A stretch of DNA of 64,000 nucleotides. It comes from Oasisia sp. SBJ-2009 (lineage: Eukaryota; Annelida; Polychaeta; Sabellida; Siboglinidae). Position 1 is the first letter of the stretch, and every line of letters starts with the position of its first letter. The notes beneath the pieces were generated by a model. That model saw only the letters and a list, made by a program, of their open reading frames with translations, ran no database searches and was not told where the DNA came from. The stretch lies in NCBI GenBank assembly GCA_964017155.1, contig OZ024857.1:32655542-32719541 (forward strand), written 5' to 3'. The translations under genes were made by a program, and so were the position numbers. Below, in pieces: positions 33,201 through 46,384 of the stretch.

Positions 33201-36200
33201 TGGGGAGTTTGGGTGGAGTGAGGAGATTTGGTGAAGTTGGGAGGTTGGGTGAAGTGGGGAGGTTGGGTGAAGTGGGGAGGTTGGGTGGAGAGGGGAGTTT
33301 GGGCGGGGTGCGAAGGTTGGGTGAAGTGGGTAGGTTGGGTGGAGTGGGGAGGTTGGGTGAAGTGGGGAGTTTGGGTGGAGTGAGGAGATTTGGTGAAGTT
33401 GGGAGGTTTGGGTGAAGTGGGGAGGTTGGGTGAAGTGGGGAGGTTGGGTGGAGAGGGGAGTTTGGGCGGGGTGGGGAGGTTGGGTGGAGTGGGGAGATTG
33501 GGTGGAGTGGGGAGGTTGGGTGAAGAGGGGAGGTTGGGTGAAGTGGGGAGGTTGGGTGAAGTGGGGAGGTTGCGTGGAGTGCGGAAGTTGTGTGGAGTGC
33601 GGAGGTTGGGTGGAGTGCGGAGGATGGGTTGAAGTGGGGAGGTTGGGTGGAGTGCGGAGATTGGGTGAAGTGGGGAGGTTGGGTGGAGTGGGGAGGTTGA
33701 GAGGAGTGAGGAGGTTGGGTGATTTCGGGAGGTTGGGTGCTGTGGGGAGGTTGGGTGACGTGGAGAGGTTGGGTTGAGTGGGGAGGTTGTATGAAGTGGA
33801 GAAGTTGTGTGGAGTGCGGAGGTTTATGTGGAGTGCGGAGGTTGCATGGAGTGCGGAAGTTGGGTGGAGTGCGGAAGTTGGGTGGAGTGCGGAGGTTGGG
33901 TGAAGTGGGGAGGTTGGGTGGAGTGGTGAGGTTGGGTGGAGGGCGGAGGTTGGGTGGAGTGGTGTGGTTGGGTGGAGTGGGGAGGTTGGGTGAAGTGGGG
34001 AGGTTGGGTGGAGTGAGGAGGTTGGGTGAAGTTGGGAGGTTGGGTGAAGTGGGGAGGTTGGGTGGAGTGGGGAGGTTGGGTGAAGTGGGGAGGTTGGGTG
34101 AAGTGGGGAGGTTGCGTGGAGTGGGGAGGTTGGGTGAAGTGGGGACGTTGGGTGGAGTGAGGAGGTTGGGTAGAGTGGGGAGGTTGGGTGAAGTGGGGAG
34201 GTTGGGTGAAGTGGGGAGGTTGGGTGGAGAGGGGAGTTTGGGCGGGGTGGGGAGGTTGGGTGGAGTGGGGAGATTGGGTGGAGTGGGGAGGTTGGGTGAA
34301 GAGGGGAGGTTGGGTGAAGTGGGGAGGTTGGGTGAAGTGGGGAGGTTGCGTGGAGTGCGGAAGTTGTGTGGAGTGCGGAGGTTGGGTGGAGTGCGGAGGT
34401 TCGATGGAGTGCGGAAGTTGGGTGGAGTGCGGAAGTTGGGTGTAGTGCGGAGGTTGGGTTGAGTGCGGAAGTTGGTTCGAGTGCGGAGGTTGGGTGGCGT
34501 GCGGAGGTTGGTTGGAATGCGGAGGCTTGTTGAAGTGCGGAGGTTGGGTGAAGTGTGGAGGTTGGGTTGAGTGCGAACTTTGGGTGGAGTGCGGACGTTG
34601 GGTGAAGTGGGGAGGTTGGGTGAAGTAGGGAGGTTGGGTGAAGTGGGGAGGTTGGGTGGAGTGGGGAGGTTTGGTGGAGTGGGGAGTTTGGGTGGAGTGG
34701 GGAGGTTGGGTGATGTGGGGAGGTTGGGTGAAGTGGGAAGGTTGGGTGGAGTGGGGAGGATGGGTGAAGTGGGGAGGTTGGGTGAAGTGGGGAGGTTGGG
34801 TGGAGAGTGGAGGTTGGGTGGAGTGGGGAGGTTCGGTGGAGTGGGGAGGTTGGGTGCTCTGGGGAGGTAGGGTGAAGTGAGGAGGTTGGGTGGAGTGATG
34901 TGGTGGGTGGAGTGGGGAGTTTGAGTGGAGTGGGGAGGTTGGGTGATTTGGGGAGGTTGGGTGGAGTGGGGAGGTTGGGTGATGTGGGGAGGTTGGGTGA
35001 AGTGGGGAGGTTGGGCGAAGTGGGGAGGTTGGGTTGAGTGGGGAGGTTGTATGAAGTGGGGAAGTTGTGTGGAGTGCGGAGGTTGGGTGGAGTACGGAGG
35101 TTGCATGGAGTGCGGAAGTTGGGTGGAGTGCGGAAGTTGGGTGTAGTGCGGAGGTTGGGTGAAATGGGGAGTTTGGGTGGAGTGGGGAGGTTGGGTGGAG
35201 GGGGAGGTTGGGTGGAGTGGGGAGGATGGGTTGAAGTGGGGAGGTTGGGTGGAGTGCGGAGATTGGGTGAAGTGGGGAGGTTGGGTGGAGTGGGGAGGTT
35301 GAGAGGAGTGAGGAGGTTGGGTGATTTCGGGAGGTTGGGTGCTGTGGGGAGGTTGGGTGACGTGGAGAGGTTGGGTTGAGTGCTGAGGTTGTATGAAGTG
35401 GAGAAGTTGTGTGGAGTGCGGAGGTTTATGTGGAGTGCGGAGGTTGCATGGAGTGCGGACGTTGGGTGGAGTGCGGAAGTTGGGTGGAGTGCGGAGGTTG
35501 GGTGAAGTGGGGAGGTTGGGTGGAGTGGGGAGGTTGGGTGGAGGGCGGAGGTTGGGTGGAGTGGTGTGGTTGGGTGGAGTGGGGAGGTTGGGTGAAGTGG
35601 GGAGGTTGGGTGGAGTGAGGAGGTTGGGTGAAGTTGGGAGGTTGGGTGAAGTGGGGAGGTTGGGTGGAGTGGGGAGGTTGGGTGAAGTGGGGAGGTTGGG
35701 TGAAGTGGGGAGGTTGCGTGGAGTGGGGAGGTTGGGTGAAGTGGGGACGTTGGGTGGAGTGAGGAGGTTGGGTAGAGTGGGGAGGTTGGGTGAAGTGGGG
35801 AAGTTGGGAGGAGTGGGGAGGTTGGGTGAAGGGCGGAGGTTGGGTGGAGGGCGGAGGTTGGGTGGAGTGGGGAAGTTGCTTGGGGTGGGGAGATTGGGTG
35901 GAGTGGGGAGGTTCGGTGAAGTGGGGAGGTTGGGTGGAGTGGGGAGGTTGGGTGGAGTGCGGAAGTTGTGTGGAGTGCGGAGGTTGGGTGGAGTTCGGAG
36001 GTTGGATGGAGTGCGGAAGTTGGGTGGAGTGCGGAAGTTGGGTGTAGTACGGAAGTTGGGTGGAGTGCGGAGGTTGGGTGGAGTGCGGAGGTTGCATGGA
36101 GTGCGGAAGTTGGGTGGAGTGCGGAAGTTGGGTGGAGTGCGAAGGTTGGGTGAAATGGGGAGATTGGGTGGAGTGGGGAGGTTGGGTGGAGGGGGGAGTT

Positions 36201-39200
36201 TGGGTGGAGTGGGGAGGATGGGTGGAGGGGGGAGTTTGGGTGGAGTGGGGAGGTTGGGTGGAGTGGTGTGGTTGGTTGGAGTGCGTAGGTTGGGAGGAGT
36301 GGGGAGGTTGGGTGGAGTGCTGATGTTGGGTGGTGTTCGGAGGTTGGGTGGAGTGCGGAGGTTGGGTGGAGCGCGGAAGTTGCGTGGAGTACGGAAGTTG
36401 AGTGGTGTGCGGAAGTTGGGTGGAGTGCGGAAGTTGGGTGGAGTGCGGAAGTTGGGTGGAGTGCGGAGGTTGGGTGGAGTGCGGAGGTTGCATGGAGTGC
36501 GGAAGTTGGGTGGAGTGCGGAAGTTGGGTGGAGTGGGGAGGTTGGGTGAAGTAGGGAGGTTGGGTGAAGTGGGGAGGTTGGGTGGGGTGTGGAGGTTGGG
36601 TGGAGTGGGGAGTTTGGGTGATGTGGGGAGGTTGGGTGAAGTGGGGAGGTTGGGTGGAGTGGGGAGGTTGGGTGGAGTGGGGAGGTTGGGTGCTCTGGGG
36701 AGGTTGGGTGAAGTGGGGAGGTTGGGTGGAGTGAGGAGGTTGGGTGGAGTGGGGAATTTTAGTGGAGTGGTGAGGTTGGGTGATTTGGGGAGGTTGGGTG
36801 CAGTGGAGAGGTTGGGTGATGTGGGGAGGTTGGGTGAAGTGGGGAGGTTGGGTGAAATGGGGAGGTTGGGTTGAGTGGGGAGGTGGCATGGAGTGCGGAA
36901 GTTGGGTGGAGTGCGGAGGTTGCATGGAGTGCGGAAATTGGGTGGAGTGCGGAAGTTGGGTGGAGTGCGGAGGTTGGGTGAAGTGGGGAGGTTGTGTGGA
37001 GTGGGGAGGTTGGGTGGAGGGCGGAGGTTGGGTGGAGTGGGGAGGATGGGTTGAAGTGGGGAGGTTGGGTGGAGTGGTGTCGTTGGGTGGAGTGCGTAGG
37101 TTGGGAGGAGTGGGGAGGTTGGGTGGAGTTGGGAGGTTGGATGGCGTGGGGAGGTTCGGTGGAGTGGGGAGGTTGGGTGGAGTACTGAAGTTGGGTGGTG
37201 TTCGGAGGTTGGGTGGAGTGCGGAGGTTGGGTGGAGCGCGGAAGTTGCGTGGAGTACGGAAGTTGGGTGGTGTGCGGAAGTTGGGTGGAGTGCGGAAGTT
37301 GGCTGGAGTGCTGAGTTTGGGTTGAGTGCAGAAGTTGGGTGGAGTGCGGAAGTTGGGTGGAATGCGGAAGTTGGATGGAGTGCGGATGTTGGGTGGAGTG
37401 CGGAAGTTGTTTGGAGTGCGGAGATTGGGTGGAATGCGGAGGTTGGATGGAGTGCGAAGGTTGGGTGAAGTGGGGAGGTTGGGTGAAGTAGGGAGGTTGG
37501 GTGGAGTGGGGAGGTTTGGTGGAGTGGGGAGTTTGGGTGGAGTGGGGAGGTTGGGTGGAGTGGGGAGGATGGGTGAAGTGGGGAGGTTGGGTGAAGTGGG
37601 GAGGTTGGGTGGAGAGTGGAGGTTGGGTGGAGTGGGGAGGTTCGGTGGAGTGGGGAGGTTGGGTGCTCTGGGGAGGTAGGGTGAAGTGAGGAGGTTGGGT
37701 GGAGTGATGTGGTGGGTGGAGTGGGGAGTTTGAGTGGAGTGGGGAGGTTGGGTGATTTGGGGAGGTTGGGTGGAGTGGGGAGGTTGGGTGATGTGGGGAG
37801 GTTGGGTGAAGTGGGGAGGTTGGGCGAAGTGGGGAGGTTGGGTTCAGTGGGGAGGTTGTATGAAGTGGGGAAGTTGTGTGGAGTGCGGAGGTTGGGTGGA
37901 GTGCGGAGGTTGCATGGAGTGCGGAAGTTGGGTGGAGTGCGGAAGTTGGGTGGAGTGCGGAGGTTGGGTGAAATGGGGAGGTTGGGTGGAGTGGGGAGGT
38001 TGGGTGGAGGGGGGAGTTTGGGTGGAGTGGGGAGGATGGGTTGAAGTGGGGAGGTTGGGTGGAGTGGTGTGGTTGGTTGGAGTGCGTAGGTTGGAAGGAG
38101 TGGGGAGGTTGGGTGGAGTGCTGATGTTGGGTGGTGTTCGGAGGTTGGGTGGAGTGCGGAGGTTGGGTGGAGCGCGGAAGTTGCGTGGAGTACGGAAGTT
38201 GAGTGGTGTGCGGAAGTTGGGTGGAGTGCGGAAGTTGGGTGGAGTGCGGAAGTTGGGTGGAGTGCGGAGGTTGGGTGGAGTGCGGAGGTTGCATGGAGTG
38301 CGGAACTTGGGTGGAGTGCGGAAGTTGGGTGGAGTGGGGAGGTTGGGTGAAGTAGGGAGGTTGGGTGAAGTGGGGAGGTTGGGTGGGGTGTGGAGGTTGG
38401 GTGGAGTGGGGAAATTGGGTGATGTGGGGAGGTTGGGTGAAGTGGGGAGGTTGGGTGGAGTGGGGAGGTTGGGTGGAGCGGGGAGGTTGGGTGCTCTGGG
38501 GAGGTTGGGTGAAGTGGGGAGGTTGGGTGCAGTGAGGAGGTTGGGTGGAGTTCGGAGGTTCGATGGAGTGCGGAAGTTGGGTAGAGTGCGGAAGTTGGGT
38601 GTAGTACGGAAGTTGGGTGGAGTGCGGAGGTTGTGTGCAGTGCGGAGGTTGGGTGGAGTTCGGAGGTTGGATGGAGTGCGGAAGTTGGGTGGAGTGCGGA
38701 AGTTGGGTGTAGGACGGAAGTTGGGTGGAGTGCGGAGGTTGGGTCGAGTGCGGAGGTTGCATGGAGTGCGGAAGTTGGGTGGAGTGCGGAAGTTGGGTGG
38801 AGTGCGGAGGTTGGGTGAAATGGGGAGGTTGGGTGGAGTGGGGAGGTTGGGTGTAGGGGGGAGTTTGGGTGGAGTGGGGAGGATGGGTTGAAGTGGGGAG
38901 GTTGGGTGGAGTGCGTAGGTTGGGAGGAGTGGGGAGGTTGGGTGGAGTGCTGATGTTGGGTGGTGTTCGGAGGTTGGGTGGAGTGCGGAGGTTGGGTGGA
39001 GCGCGGAAGTTGCGTGGAGTACGGAAGTTGAGTGGTGTGCGGAAGTTGGGTGGAGTGCGGAAATTGGGTGGAGTGCGGAAGTTGGGTGGAGTGCGGAGGT
39101 TGGGTGGAGTGCGGAGGTTGCATGGAGTGCGGAAGTTGGGTGGAGTGCGGAAGTTGGGTGGAGTGGGGAGGTTGGGTGAAGTAGGGAGGTTGGGTGGAAT

Positions 39201-42200
39201 GCGGAGGTTGGATGGAGTGCGAAGGTTGGGTGAAGTGGGGAGGTTGGGTAAAGTAGGGAGGTTGGGTGAAGTGGGGAAGTTGGGTGGAGTGGGGAGGTTT
39301 CGTGGAGTGGGGAGTTTGGGTGGAATGGGGAGGTTGGGTGGAGTGGGGAGGATGGGTGAAGTGGGGAGGTTGGGTGAAGTGGGGAGGTTGGGTGGAGAGT
39401 GGAGGTTGGGTGGAGTGGGGAGGTTCGGTGGAGTGGGGAGGTTGGGTGATGTGGGGAGGTTGGGTGGAGTGGGGAGGTTTGGTGGAGTGGGGAGGTTGGG
39501 TGCTCTGGGGAGGTTGGGTGAAGTGGGGAGGTTGGGTGGAGTGAGGAGGTTGGGTGGAGTGGGGAATTTTAGTGGAGTGGTGAGGTTGGGTGATTTGGGG
39601 AGGTTGGGTGCAGTGGGGAGGTTGGGTGATGTGGGGAGGTTGGGTGAAGTGGGGAGGTTGGGTGAAATGGGGAGGTTGGGTTGAGAGGGGAGGTTGCATG
39701 AAGTGGGGAGGTTGGGTGGAGTGGGGAGGTTGAGTGGAGTGGGGAGGTTGGGTGATTTGGGGAGGTTGGGTGGAGTGGGGAGGTTGGGTGATGTGGGGAG
39801 GTTGGGTTAAGTGGGGAGGTTGGGCGAAGTGGGGAGGTTGGGTTGAGTGGGGAGGTTGTATGAAGTGGGGAAGTTGTGTGGAGTGCGGAGGTTGGGTGGA
39901 GTGCGGAGGTTGCATGGAGTGCGGAAGTTGGGTGGAGTGCGGAAGTTGGGTGCAGTGCGTAGGTTGGGTGAAATGGGGAGGTTGGGTGGAGTGGGGAGGT
40001 TGGGTGGAGGGAGGAGTTTGGGTGGAGTGGGGAGGATGGGTTGAAGTGGGGAGGTTGGGTGGAGTGGTGTGGTTGGTTGGAGTGCGTAGGTTGGGAGGAG
40101 TGGGGAGGTTGGGTGGAGTGCTGATGTTGGGTGGTGTTCGGAGGTTGGGTGGAGTGCGGAGGTTGGGTGGAGCGCGGAAGTTGCGTGGAGTACGGAAGTT
40201 GAGTGGTGTGCGGAAGTTGGGTGGAGTGCGGAAGTTGGGTGGAGTGCGGAAGTTGGGTGGAGTGCGGAGGTTGGGTGGAGTGCGGAGGTTGCATGGAGTG
40301 CGGAAGTTGGGTGGAGTGCGGAAGTTGGGTGGAGTGGGGAGGTTGGGTGAAGTAGGGAGGTTGGGTGAAGTGGGGAGGTTGGGTGGGGTGTGGAGGTTGG
40401 GTGGAGTGGGGAGTTTGGGTGATGCGGGGAGGTTGGGTGAAGTGGGGAGGTTGGGTGGAGTGGGGAGGTTGGGTGGAGTGGGGAGATTGGGTGCTCTGGG
40501 GAGGTTGGGTGAAGTTGGGAGGTTGGGTGGAGTGAGGAGGTTGGGTGCAGTGGGGAATTTTAGTGGAGTGGTGAGGTTGGGTGATTTGGGGAGGTTGGGT
40601 GCAGTGGGGAGGTTGGGTGATGTGGGGAGGTTGGGTGAAGTGGGGAGGTTGGGTGAAATGGGGGGTTGGGTTGAGTGGGGAGGTTGGGTGGAGTGCGGAG
40701 GTTGGGTGGAGTGGGGAGGATGGGTTGAAGTGGGGAGGTTGGGTGGAGTGGTGTCGTTGGGTGGAGTGCGTAGGTTGGGAGGAGTGGGGAGGTTGGGTGG
40801 AGTTGGGAGGTTGGATGGCGTGGGGAGGTTCGGTGGAGTGGGGAGGTTGGGTGGAGTACTGAAGTTGGGTGGTGTTCGGAGCTTGGGTGGAGTGCGGAGG
40901 TTGGGTGGAGCGCGGAAGTTGCGTGGAGTACGGAAGTTGGGTAGTGTGCGGAAGTTGGGTGGAGTGCGGAAGTTGGCTGGAGTGCTGAGTTTGTGTTTAG
41001 TGCAGAAGTTGGGTGGAGTGCGGAAGTTGGATGGAATGCGGAAGTTGGGTGGAGTGCGGATGTTGGGTGGAGTGCGGAAGTTGTTTGGAGTGCGGAGATT
41101 GGGTGGAATGCGGAGGTTGGATGCAGTGCGAAGGTTGGGTGAAGTGGGGAGGTTGGGTGGAGTGGGGAGGTTGGGTGAAGTGGAGAAGTTGTGTGGAGTG
41201 CAGAGGTTTATGTGGAGTGCGGAGGTTGCATGGAGTGCGGAAGTTGGGTGGAGTGCGGAAGTTGGGTGGAGTGCGGAGGTTGGGTGAAGTGGGGAGGTTG
41301 GGTGGAGTGGGGAGGTTGGGTGGAGGGCGGAGGTTGGGTGGAGTGGTGTGGTTGGGTGGAGTGGGGAGGTTGGGTGAAGTGGGGAGGTTGGGTGGAGTGA
41401 GGAGGTTGGGTGAAGTTGGGAGGTTGGGTGAAGTGGGGAGGTTGGGTGGAGTGGGGAGGTTGGGTGAAGTGGGGAGGTTGGGTGAAGTGGGGAGGTTGCG
41501 TGGAGTGGGGAGATTGGGTGAAGTGGGGAGGTTGGGTGGAGTGAGGAGGTTGGGTAGAGTGGGGAGATTGGGTGAAGTGGGGAAGTTGGGTGGAGTGGGG
41601 AGGTTGGGTGAAGGGCGGAGGTTGGGTGGAGGGCGGAGGTTGGGTGGAGTGGGGAGGTTGGATGGAGTGCGGAAGTTGGGTGGAGTGCGGAAGTTGGGTG
41701 TAGTACGGAAGTTGGGTGGAGTGCGGAGGTTAGGTGGAGTGCGGAAGTTGGTTCGAGTGCGGAGGTTGGGTGGCGTGCGGAGGTTGGTTGGAAGGCGGAG
41801 GTTTGGTGAAGTGGGGAGGTTGGGTGGAGTTGGGAGGTTGGGTGAAGTGTGGAGGTTGGGTTGAGTGCGAACTTTGGGTGGAGTGCGGAGGTTGGGTGGA
41901 ATGGGGAGGTTGGGTGATGTGGGGAGGTTGGGTGGAGTGGGTAGTTTGGGTGGAGTGGGGAGGTTGGGTGATGTGGGGAGGTTGGGTGAAGTGGGGAGGT
42001 TGGGTGGAGTGGGGAGGTTGTGTGAAGTGGGGAGGTTGGGTGGAGTGAGGAGGTTGGGTGGAGTGGGGAATTTGAGTGGAGTGGGGAGGTTGGGTTATTT
42101 GGGGAGGTTGGGTGCAGTGGGGAGGTTGGGTGATGTGGGGAGGTTGGGTGAAGTGGGGAGGTTGGGTGAAATGGGGAGGTTGGGTTGAGTGGAAAGTTGT

Positions 42201-44952
42201 TTGAAGTGGGGAAGTTGTGTGGAGTGCGGAGGTTGGGTGGAGTGCGGAGGTTGGGTGAAGTGGGGAGGTCGGGTGGAGTGGGGAGGTTGAGTGGAGTGAG
42301 GAGGTTGGGTGGAGGGCGGAGGTTGGGTGGAGTGGTGTGGTTGGGTGGAGTGCGTAGGTTGGGAGGAGTGGGGAGGTTGGGTGGAGTGCGGAGGTTGCAT
42401 GCAGTGCGGAAGTTGGGTGGAGTGCGGAAGTTGGGTGGACTGCGGAGGTTGGGTGAAGTGGGGAGGTTGGGTGGAGTGAGGAGGTTGGGTGGAGGGCGGA
42501 GGTTGGGTGGAGTGGTGTGGTTGGGTGGAGTGCGTAGGTTGGGAGGAGTGGGGAGGTTGGGTGGAGTTGGCAGGTTGGATGGCGTGGGGAGGTTCGGTGG
42601 TGTTCGGAGGTTGGGTGGAGCGCGGAGGTTGGGTGGAGCGCGGAAGTTGCGTGGAGTACGGAAGTTGGGTGGTGTGCGGAAGTTGGGTGGAGTGCGGAAG
42701 TTGGCTGGAGTGCTGAGTTTGGGTTGAGAGCAGAGGTTGGGTGGAGTGCGGAAGTTGGGTGGAATGCGGAAGTTGGGTGGAGTGCGGATGTTGGGTGGAG
42801 TGCGGAAGTTGTTTGGAGTGCGGAGATTGGGTGGAATGCGGAGGTTGGATGGAGTGCGAAGGTTGGGTGAAGTGGGGAGGTTGGGTGGAGTGGGGAGGTT
42901 GGGTGAAGTGGGGAGGTTGGGTGGAGTGAGGAGATTTGGTGAAGTTGGGAGGTTAGGTGAAGTGGGGAGGTTGGGTGTAGTGGGGAGGTTGGGTGGAGAG
43001 GGGAGTTTGGGCGGGGTGGGGAGGTTGGGTGGAGTGAGGAGGTTGGGTGAAGTTGGGAGGTTGGGTGAAGTGGGGAGGTTGGGTGGAGTGGGGAGATTGG
43101 GTGGAGTGGGGAGGTTGGGTGAAGAGGGGAGGTTGGGTGAAGTGGGGAAGTTGGGTGAAGTGGGGAGGTTGCGTGGAGTGAGGAGGTTGGGTGGAGTGGG
43201 GAGGTTGGGTGGAGTGCGGAAGTTGTGTGGAGTGCGGAGGTTGGGTGGAGTGCGGAGGTTCGATGGAGTGCGGAAGTTGGGTGGAGTGCGGAAGTTGGGT
43301 TTAGTGCGGAGGTTGGGTGGCGTGCGGAGGTTGGTTGGAATGCGGAGGTTTGGTGAAGTGGGGAGGTTGGGTTGAGTGCGAACTTTGGGTGGAGTGCGGA
43401 GGTTGGGTGAAGTGGGGAGGTTGGGTGGAGTGGGGAGGTTGGGTGGAGGGCGGAGGTTGGGTGGAGTGGTGTGGTTGGGTGGAGTGGGGAGGTTGGGTGA
43501 AGTGGGGAGGTTGGGTGGAGTGAGGAGGTTGGGTGAAGTTGGGAGGTTGGGTGAAGTAGGGAGGTTGGGTGGAGTGGGGAGGTTGGGTGAAGTGGGGAGG
43601 TTGGGTGAAGTGGGGAGGTTGCGTGGAGTGGGGAGGTTGGGTGAAGTGGAGGTTGGGTGAAGTGTGGAGGTTGGGTTGAGTGCGAACTTTGGGTGGAGTG
43701 CGGACGTTGGGTGGAGTGGGGAGGTTGGGTGAAGTAGGGAGGTTGGGTGAAGTGGGGAGGTTGGGTGGAGTGGGTAGGTTTGGTGGAGTGGGGAGTTTGG
43801 GTGGAGTGGGGAGGTTGGGTGATTTGGGGAGGTTGGGTGAAGTGGGGAGGTTGGGTGGAGTGGGGAGGATGGGTGAAGTGGGGAGGTTGGGTGAAGTGGA
43901 GAGGTTGGGTGGAGAGTGGAGGTTGGGTGGAGTGGGGAGGTTCGGTGGAGTGGGGAGGTTTGGTGCTCTGGGGAGGTAGGGTGAAGTGAGGAGGTTGGGT
44001 GGAGTGATGTGGTGGGTGGAGTGGGGAGTTTGAGTGGAGTGGGGAGGTTGGGTGATTTGGGGAGGTTGGGTGGTGTGGGCAGTTTGGGTGATGTGGGGAG
44101 GTTGGGTAAAGTGGGGAGGTTGGGCGAAGTGGGGAGGTTGGGTTGAGTGGGGAGGTTGTATGAAGTGGGGAAGTTGTGTGGAGTGCGGAGGTTGGGTGGA
44201 GTGCTGATGTTGGGTGGTGTTCGGAGGTTGGGTGGAGTGCGGAGGTTGGGTGGAGCGCGGAAGTTGCGTGGAGTACGGAAGTTGAGTGGTGTGCGGAAGT
44301 TGGGTGGAGTGCGGAAGTTGGGTGGAGTGCGGAAGTTGGGTGGAGTGCGGAGGTTGGGTGGAGTGCGGAGGTTGCATGGAGTGCGGAAGTTGGGTGGAGT
44401 GCGGAAGTTGGGTGGAGTGGGGAGGTTGGGTGAAGTAGGGAGGTTGGGTGAAGTGGGGAGGTTGGGTGGGGTGTGGAGGTTGGGTGGAGTGGGGAGTTTG
44501 GGTGATGTGGGGAGGTTGGGTGAAGTGGGGAGGTTGGGTGGAGTGGGGAGGTTGGGTGGAGTGGGGAGGTTGGGTGCTCTGGGGAGGTTGGGTGAAGTGG
44601 GGAGGTTGGGTGGAGTGAGGAGGTTGGGTGGAGTGGGGAATTTTAGTGGAGTGGTGAGGTTGGGTGATTTGGGGAGGTTGGGTGCAGTGGGGAGGTTGGG
44701 TTATGTGGGGAGTTTGGGTGAAGTGGGGAGGTTGGGTGAAATGGGGAGGTTGGGTTGAGTGGGGAGGTTGCATGGAGTGCGGAAGTTGGGTGGAGTGCGG
44801 AGGTTGCATGGAGTGCGGAAATTGGGTGGAGTGCGGAAGTTGGGTGGAGTGCGGAGGTTGGGTGAAGTGGGGAGGTTGTGTGGAGTGGGGAGGTTGGGTG
44901 GAGGGCGGAGGTTGGGTGGAGTGGGGAGGATGGGTTGAAGTGGGGAGGTTGG
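30201..44952 (+). repeat. Copy 2 of the long array duplication
   Basis: This is the second copy of the segment at 1-14752. Near 40841 it carries one extra 18-bp monomer relative to copy 1 (the units between TTCGGTGGAG and GTACTGAAG). Near 43365 it lacks one monomer (a GGTGAAGTGTGGAG unit) that copy 1 has at about 13150. The net offset is therefore unchanged at the right end. After 44952 copy 2 continues with GTGGAGTGGTGTCGTTGGG while copy 1 switches to TTGGAAGGCGGAGG. I count only one or two dozen substitutions by eye, so identity is above 99%. Possible origins are a recent segmental duplication within the array, sequence homogenisation, or duplication introduced during assembly. Confidence 0.93.
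41800..44805 (+). repeat. 3-kb block, copy 2 of 3
   Basis: This copy is at offset 30,218, then 30,200, from copy 1, and 4,557, then 4,575, from copy 3. It alone lacks one 18-bp monomer near 43365. Copies 1 and 3 agree with each other there, so the loss is private to this copy. Confidence 0.83.
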
Positions 44953-46384
44953 GTGGAGTGGTGTCGTTGGGTGGAGTGCGTAGGTTGGGAGGAGTGGGGA
45001 GGTTGGGTGGAGTTGGGAGGTTGGATGGCGTGGGGAGGTTCGGTGGAGTGGGGAGGTTGGGTGCAGTACTGAAGTTGGGTGGTGTTCGGAGGTCGGGTGG
45101 AGTGGGGAAGTTGGCTGGAGTGCTGAGTTTGGGTTGAGTGCAGAAGTTGGGTGGAGTGCGGAAGTTGGGTGGAATGCGGAAGTTGGGTGGAGTGCGGATG
45201 TTGGGTGGAGTGCGGAAGTTGTTTGGAGTGCGGAGATTGGGTGGAATGCGGAGGTTGGATGGAGTGCGAAGGTTGGGTGAAGTGGGGAGGTTGGGTGCAG
45301 TGAGGAGGTTTGGTGAAGTTGGGAGGTTGGGTGAAGTGGTGAGGTTGGGTGAAGTGGGGAGGTTGGGTGGAGTGGGGAGGTTGGGTGGAGTGGGGAGGTT
45401 GGGTGTTCTGGGGAGGTTGGGTGAAGTGGGGAGGTTGGGTGGAGTGAGGAGTTTGGGTGGAGTGGGGAATTTTAGTGGAGTGGTGAGGTTGGGTGATTTG
45501 GGGAGGTGGGGTGCAGTGGGGAGGTTGGGTGATGTGGGGAGGTTGGGTGAAGTGGGGAGGTTGGGTGAAATGGGGAGGTTGGGTTGAGTGGGGAGGTTGC
45601 ATGGAGTGCGGAAGTTGGGTGGAGTGCGGAGGTTGCATGGAGTGCGGAAATTGGGTGGAGTGCGGAAGTTGGGTGGAGTGCGGAGGTTGGGTGAAGTGGG
45701 GAGGTTGTGTGGAGGGCGGAGGTTGGGTGGAGTGGGAAGGATGGGTTGAAGTGGGGAGGTTGGGTGGAGTGGAGAGGTTGGGTGAAGTGGGGAGGTTGGG
45801 TGCAGTGAGGAGGTTTGGTGAAGTTGGGAGGTTGGGTTAAGTGGTGAGGTTGGGTGAAGTGGGGAGGTTGGGTGGAGAGGGGAGTTTGGTCGGGGTGGGG
45901 AGGTTGGGTGGAGTGCGAAGGTTGGGTGAAGTGGGGAGGTTGGGTGGAGTGGGGAGGTTGGGTGAAGTGGGGAGGTTGGGTGCAGTGAGGAGGTTTGTTG
46001 AAGTTGGGAGGTTGTGTGAAGTGGTGAGGTTGGGTGAAGTGGGGAGGTTGGGTGGAGAGGGGAGTTTGGTCCGGGTGGGGAGGTTGGGTGGAGTGGTGTG
46101 GGGAGATTGGGTGGAGTGGGGAGGTTGGGTGAAGAGGGGAGGTTGGGTGAAGTGGGGAGGTTGGGTGAAGTGGGGAGGTTGCGTGGAGTGAGGAGGTTGG
46201 GTGGTGTGGGGAGGTTGGGTGGAGTGCGGAAGTTGTGTGGAGTGCGGAGGTTGAGTGGAGTGCGGAGGTTCGATGGAGTGCGGAAGTTGGGTGGAGCGCG
46301 GAGGTTGGGTTGAGTGCGGAAGTTGGTTCGAGTGCGGAGGTTGGTTGGAATGCGGAGGTTTGGTGAAGTGGGGAGGTTGGGTGG
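44730..46384 (+). repeat. 1.65-kb block with a partner at 50103-51757
   Basis: This block matches 50103-51757 at offset 5,373. Markers are GTGTCGTTGGG, GCAGTACTGAAG, GGAGGTCGGGTGG, GTGTTCTGGGG, GGGGTGCAG, GGGAAGGATGGG and the 23-bp monomer (46083 and 51456). Its last 0.66 kb (45720-46384) occurs a third time at 49376-50040. It contains GTTTGGTCGGGG and GTTTGGTCCGGG variants found only in the right third of the window. Confidence 0.83.
46083..46105 (+). repeat. 23-bp monomer (5-bp insertion)
   Basis: The unit has GTGGTGTGGGGAG where the consensus has GTGGGGAG, a gain of five bases. It recurs at about 49739, 51456, 53563 and 57316, always with GTCGGGG or GTCCGGG just upstream and GATTGGG just downstream. 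It is confined to the right third of the window, so it arose or arrived there and spread by local duplication. Confidence 0.82.
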
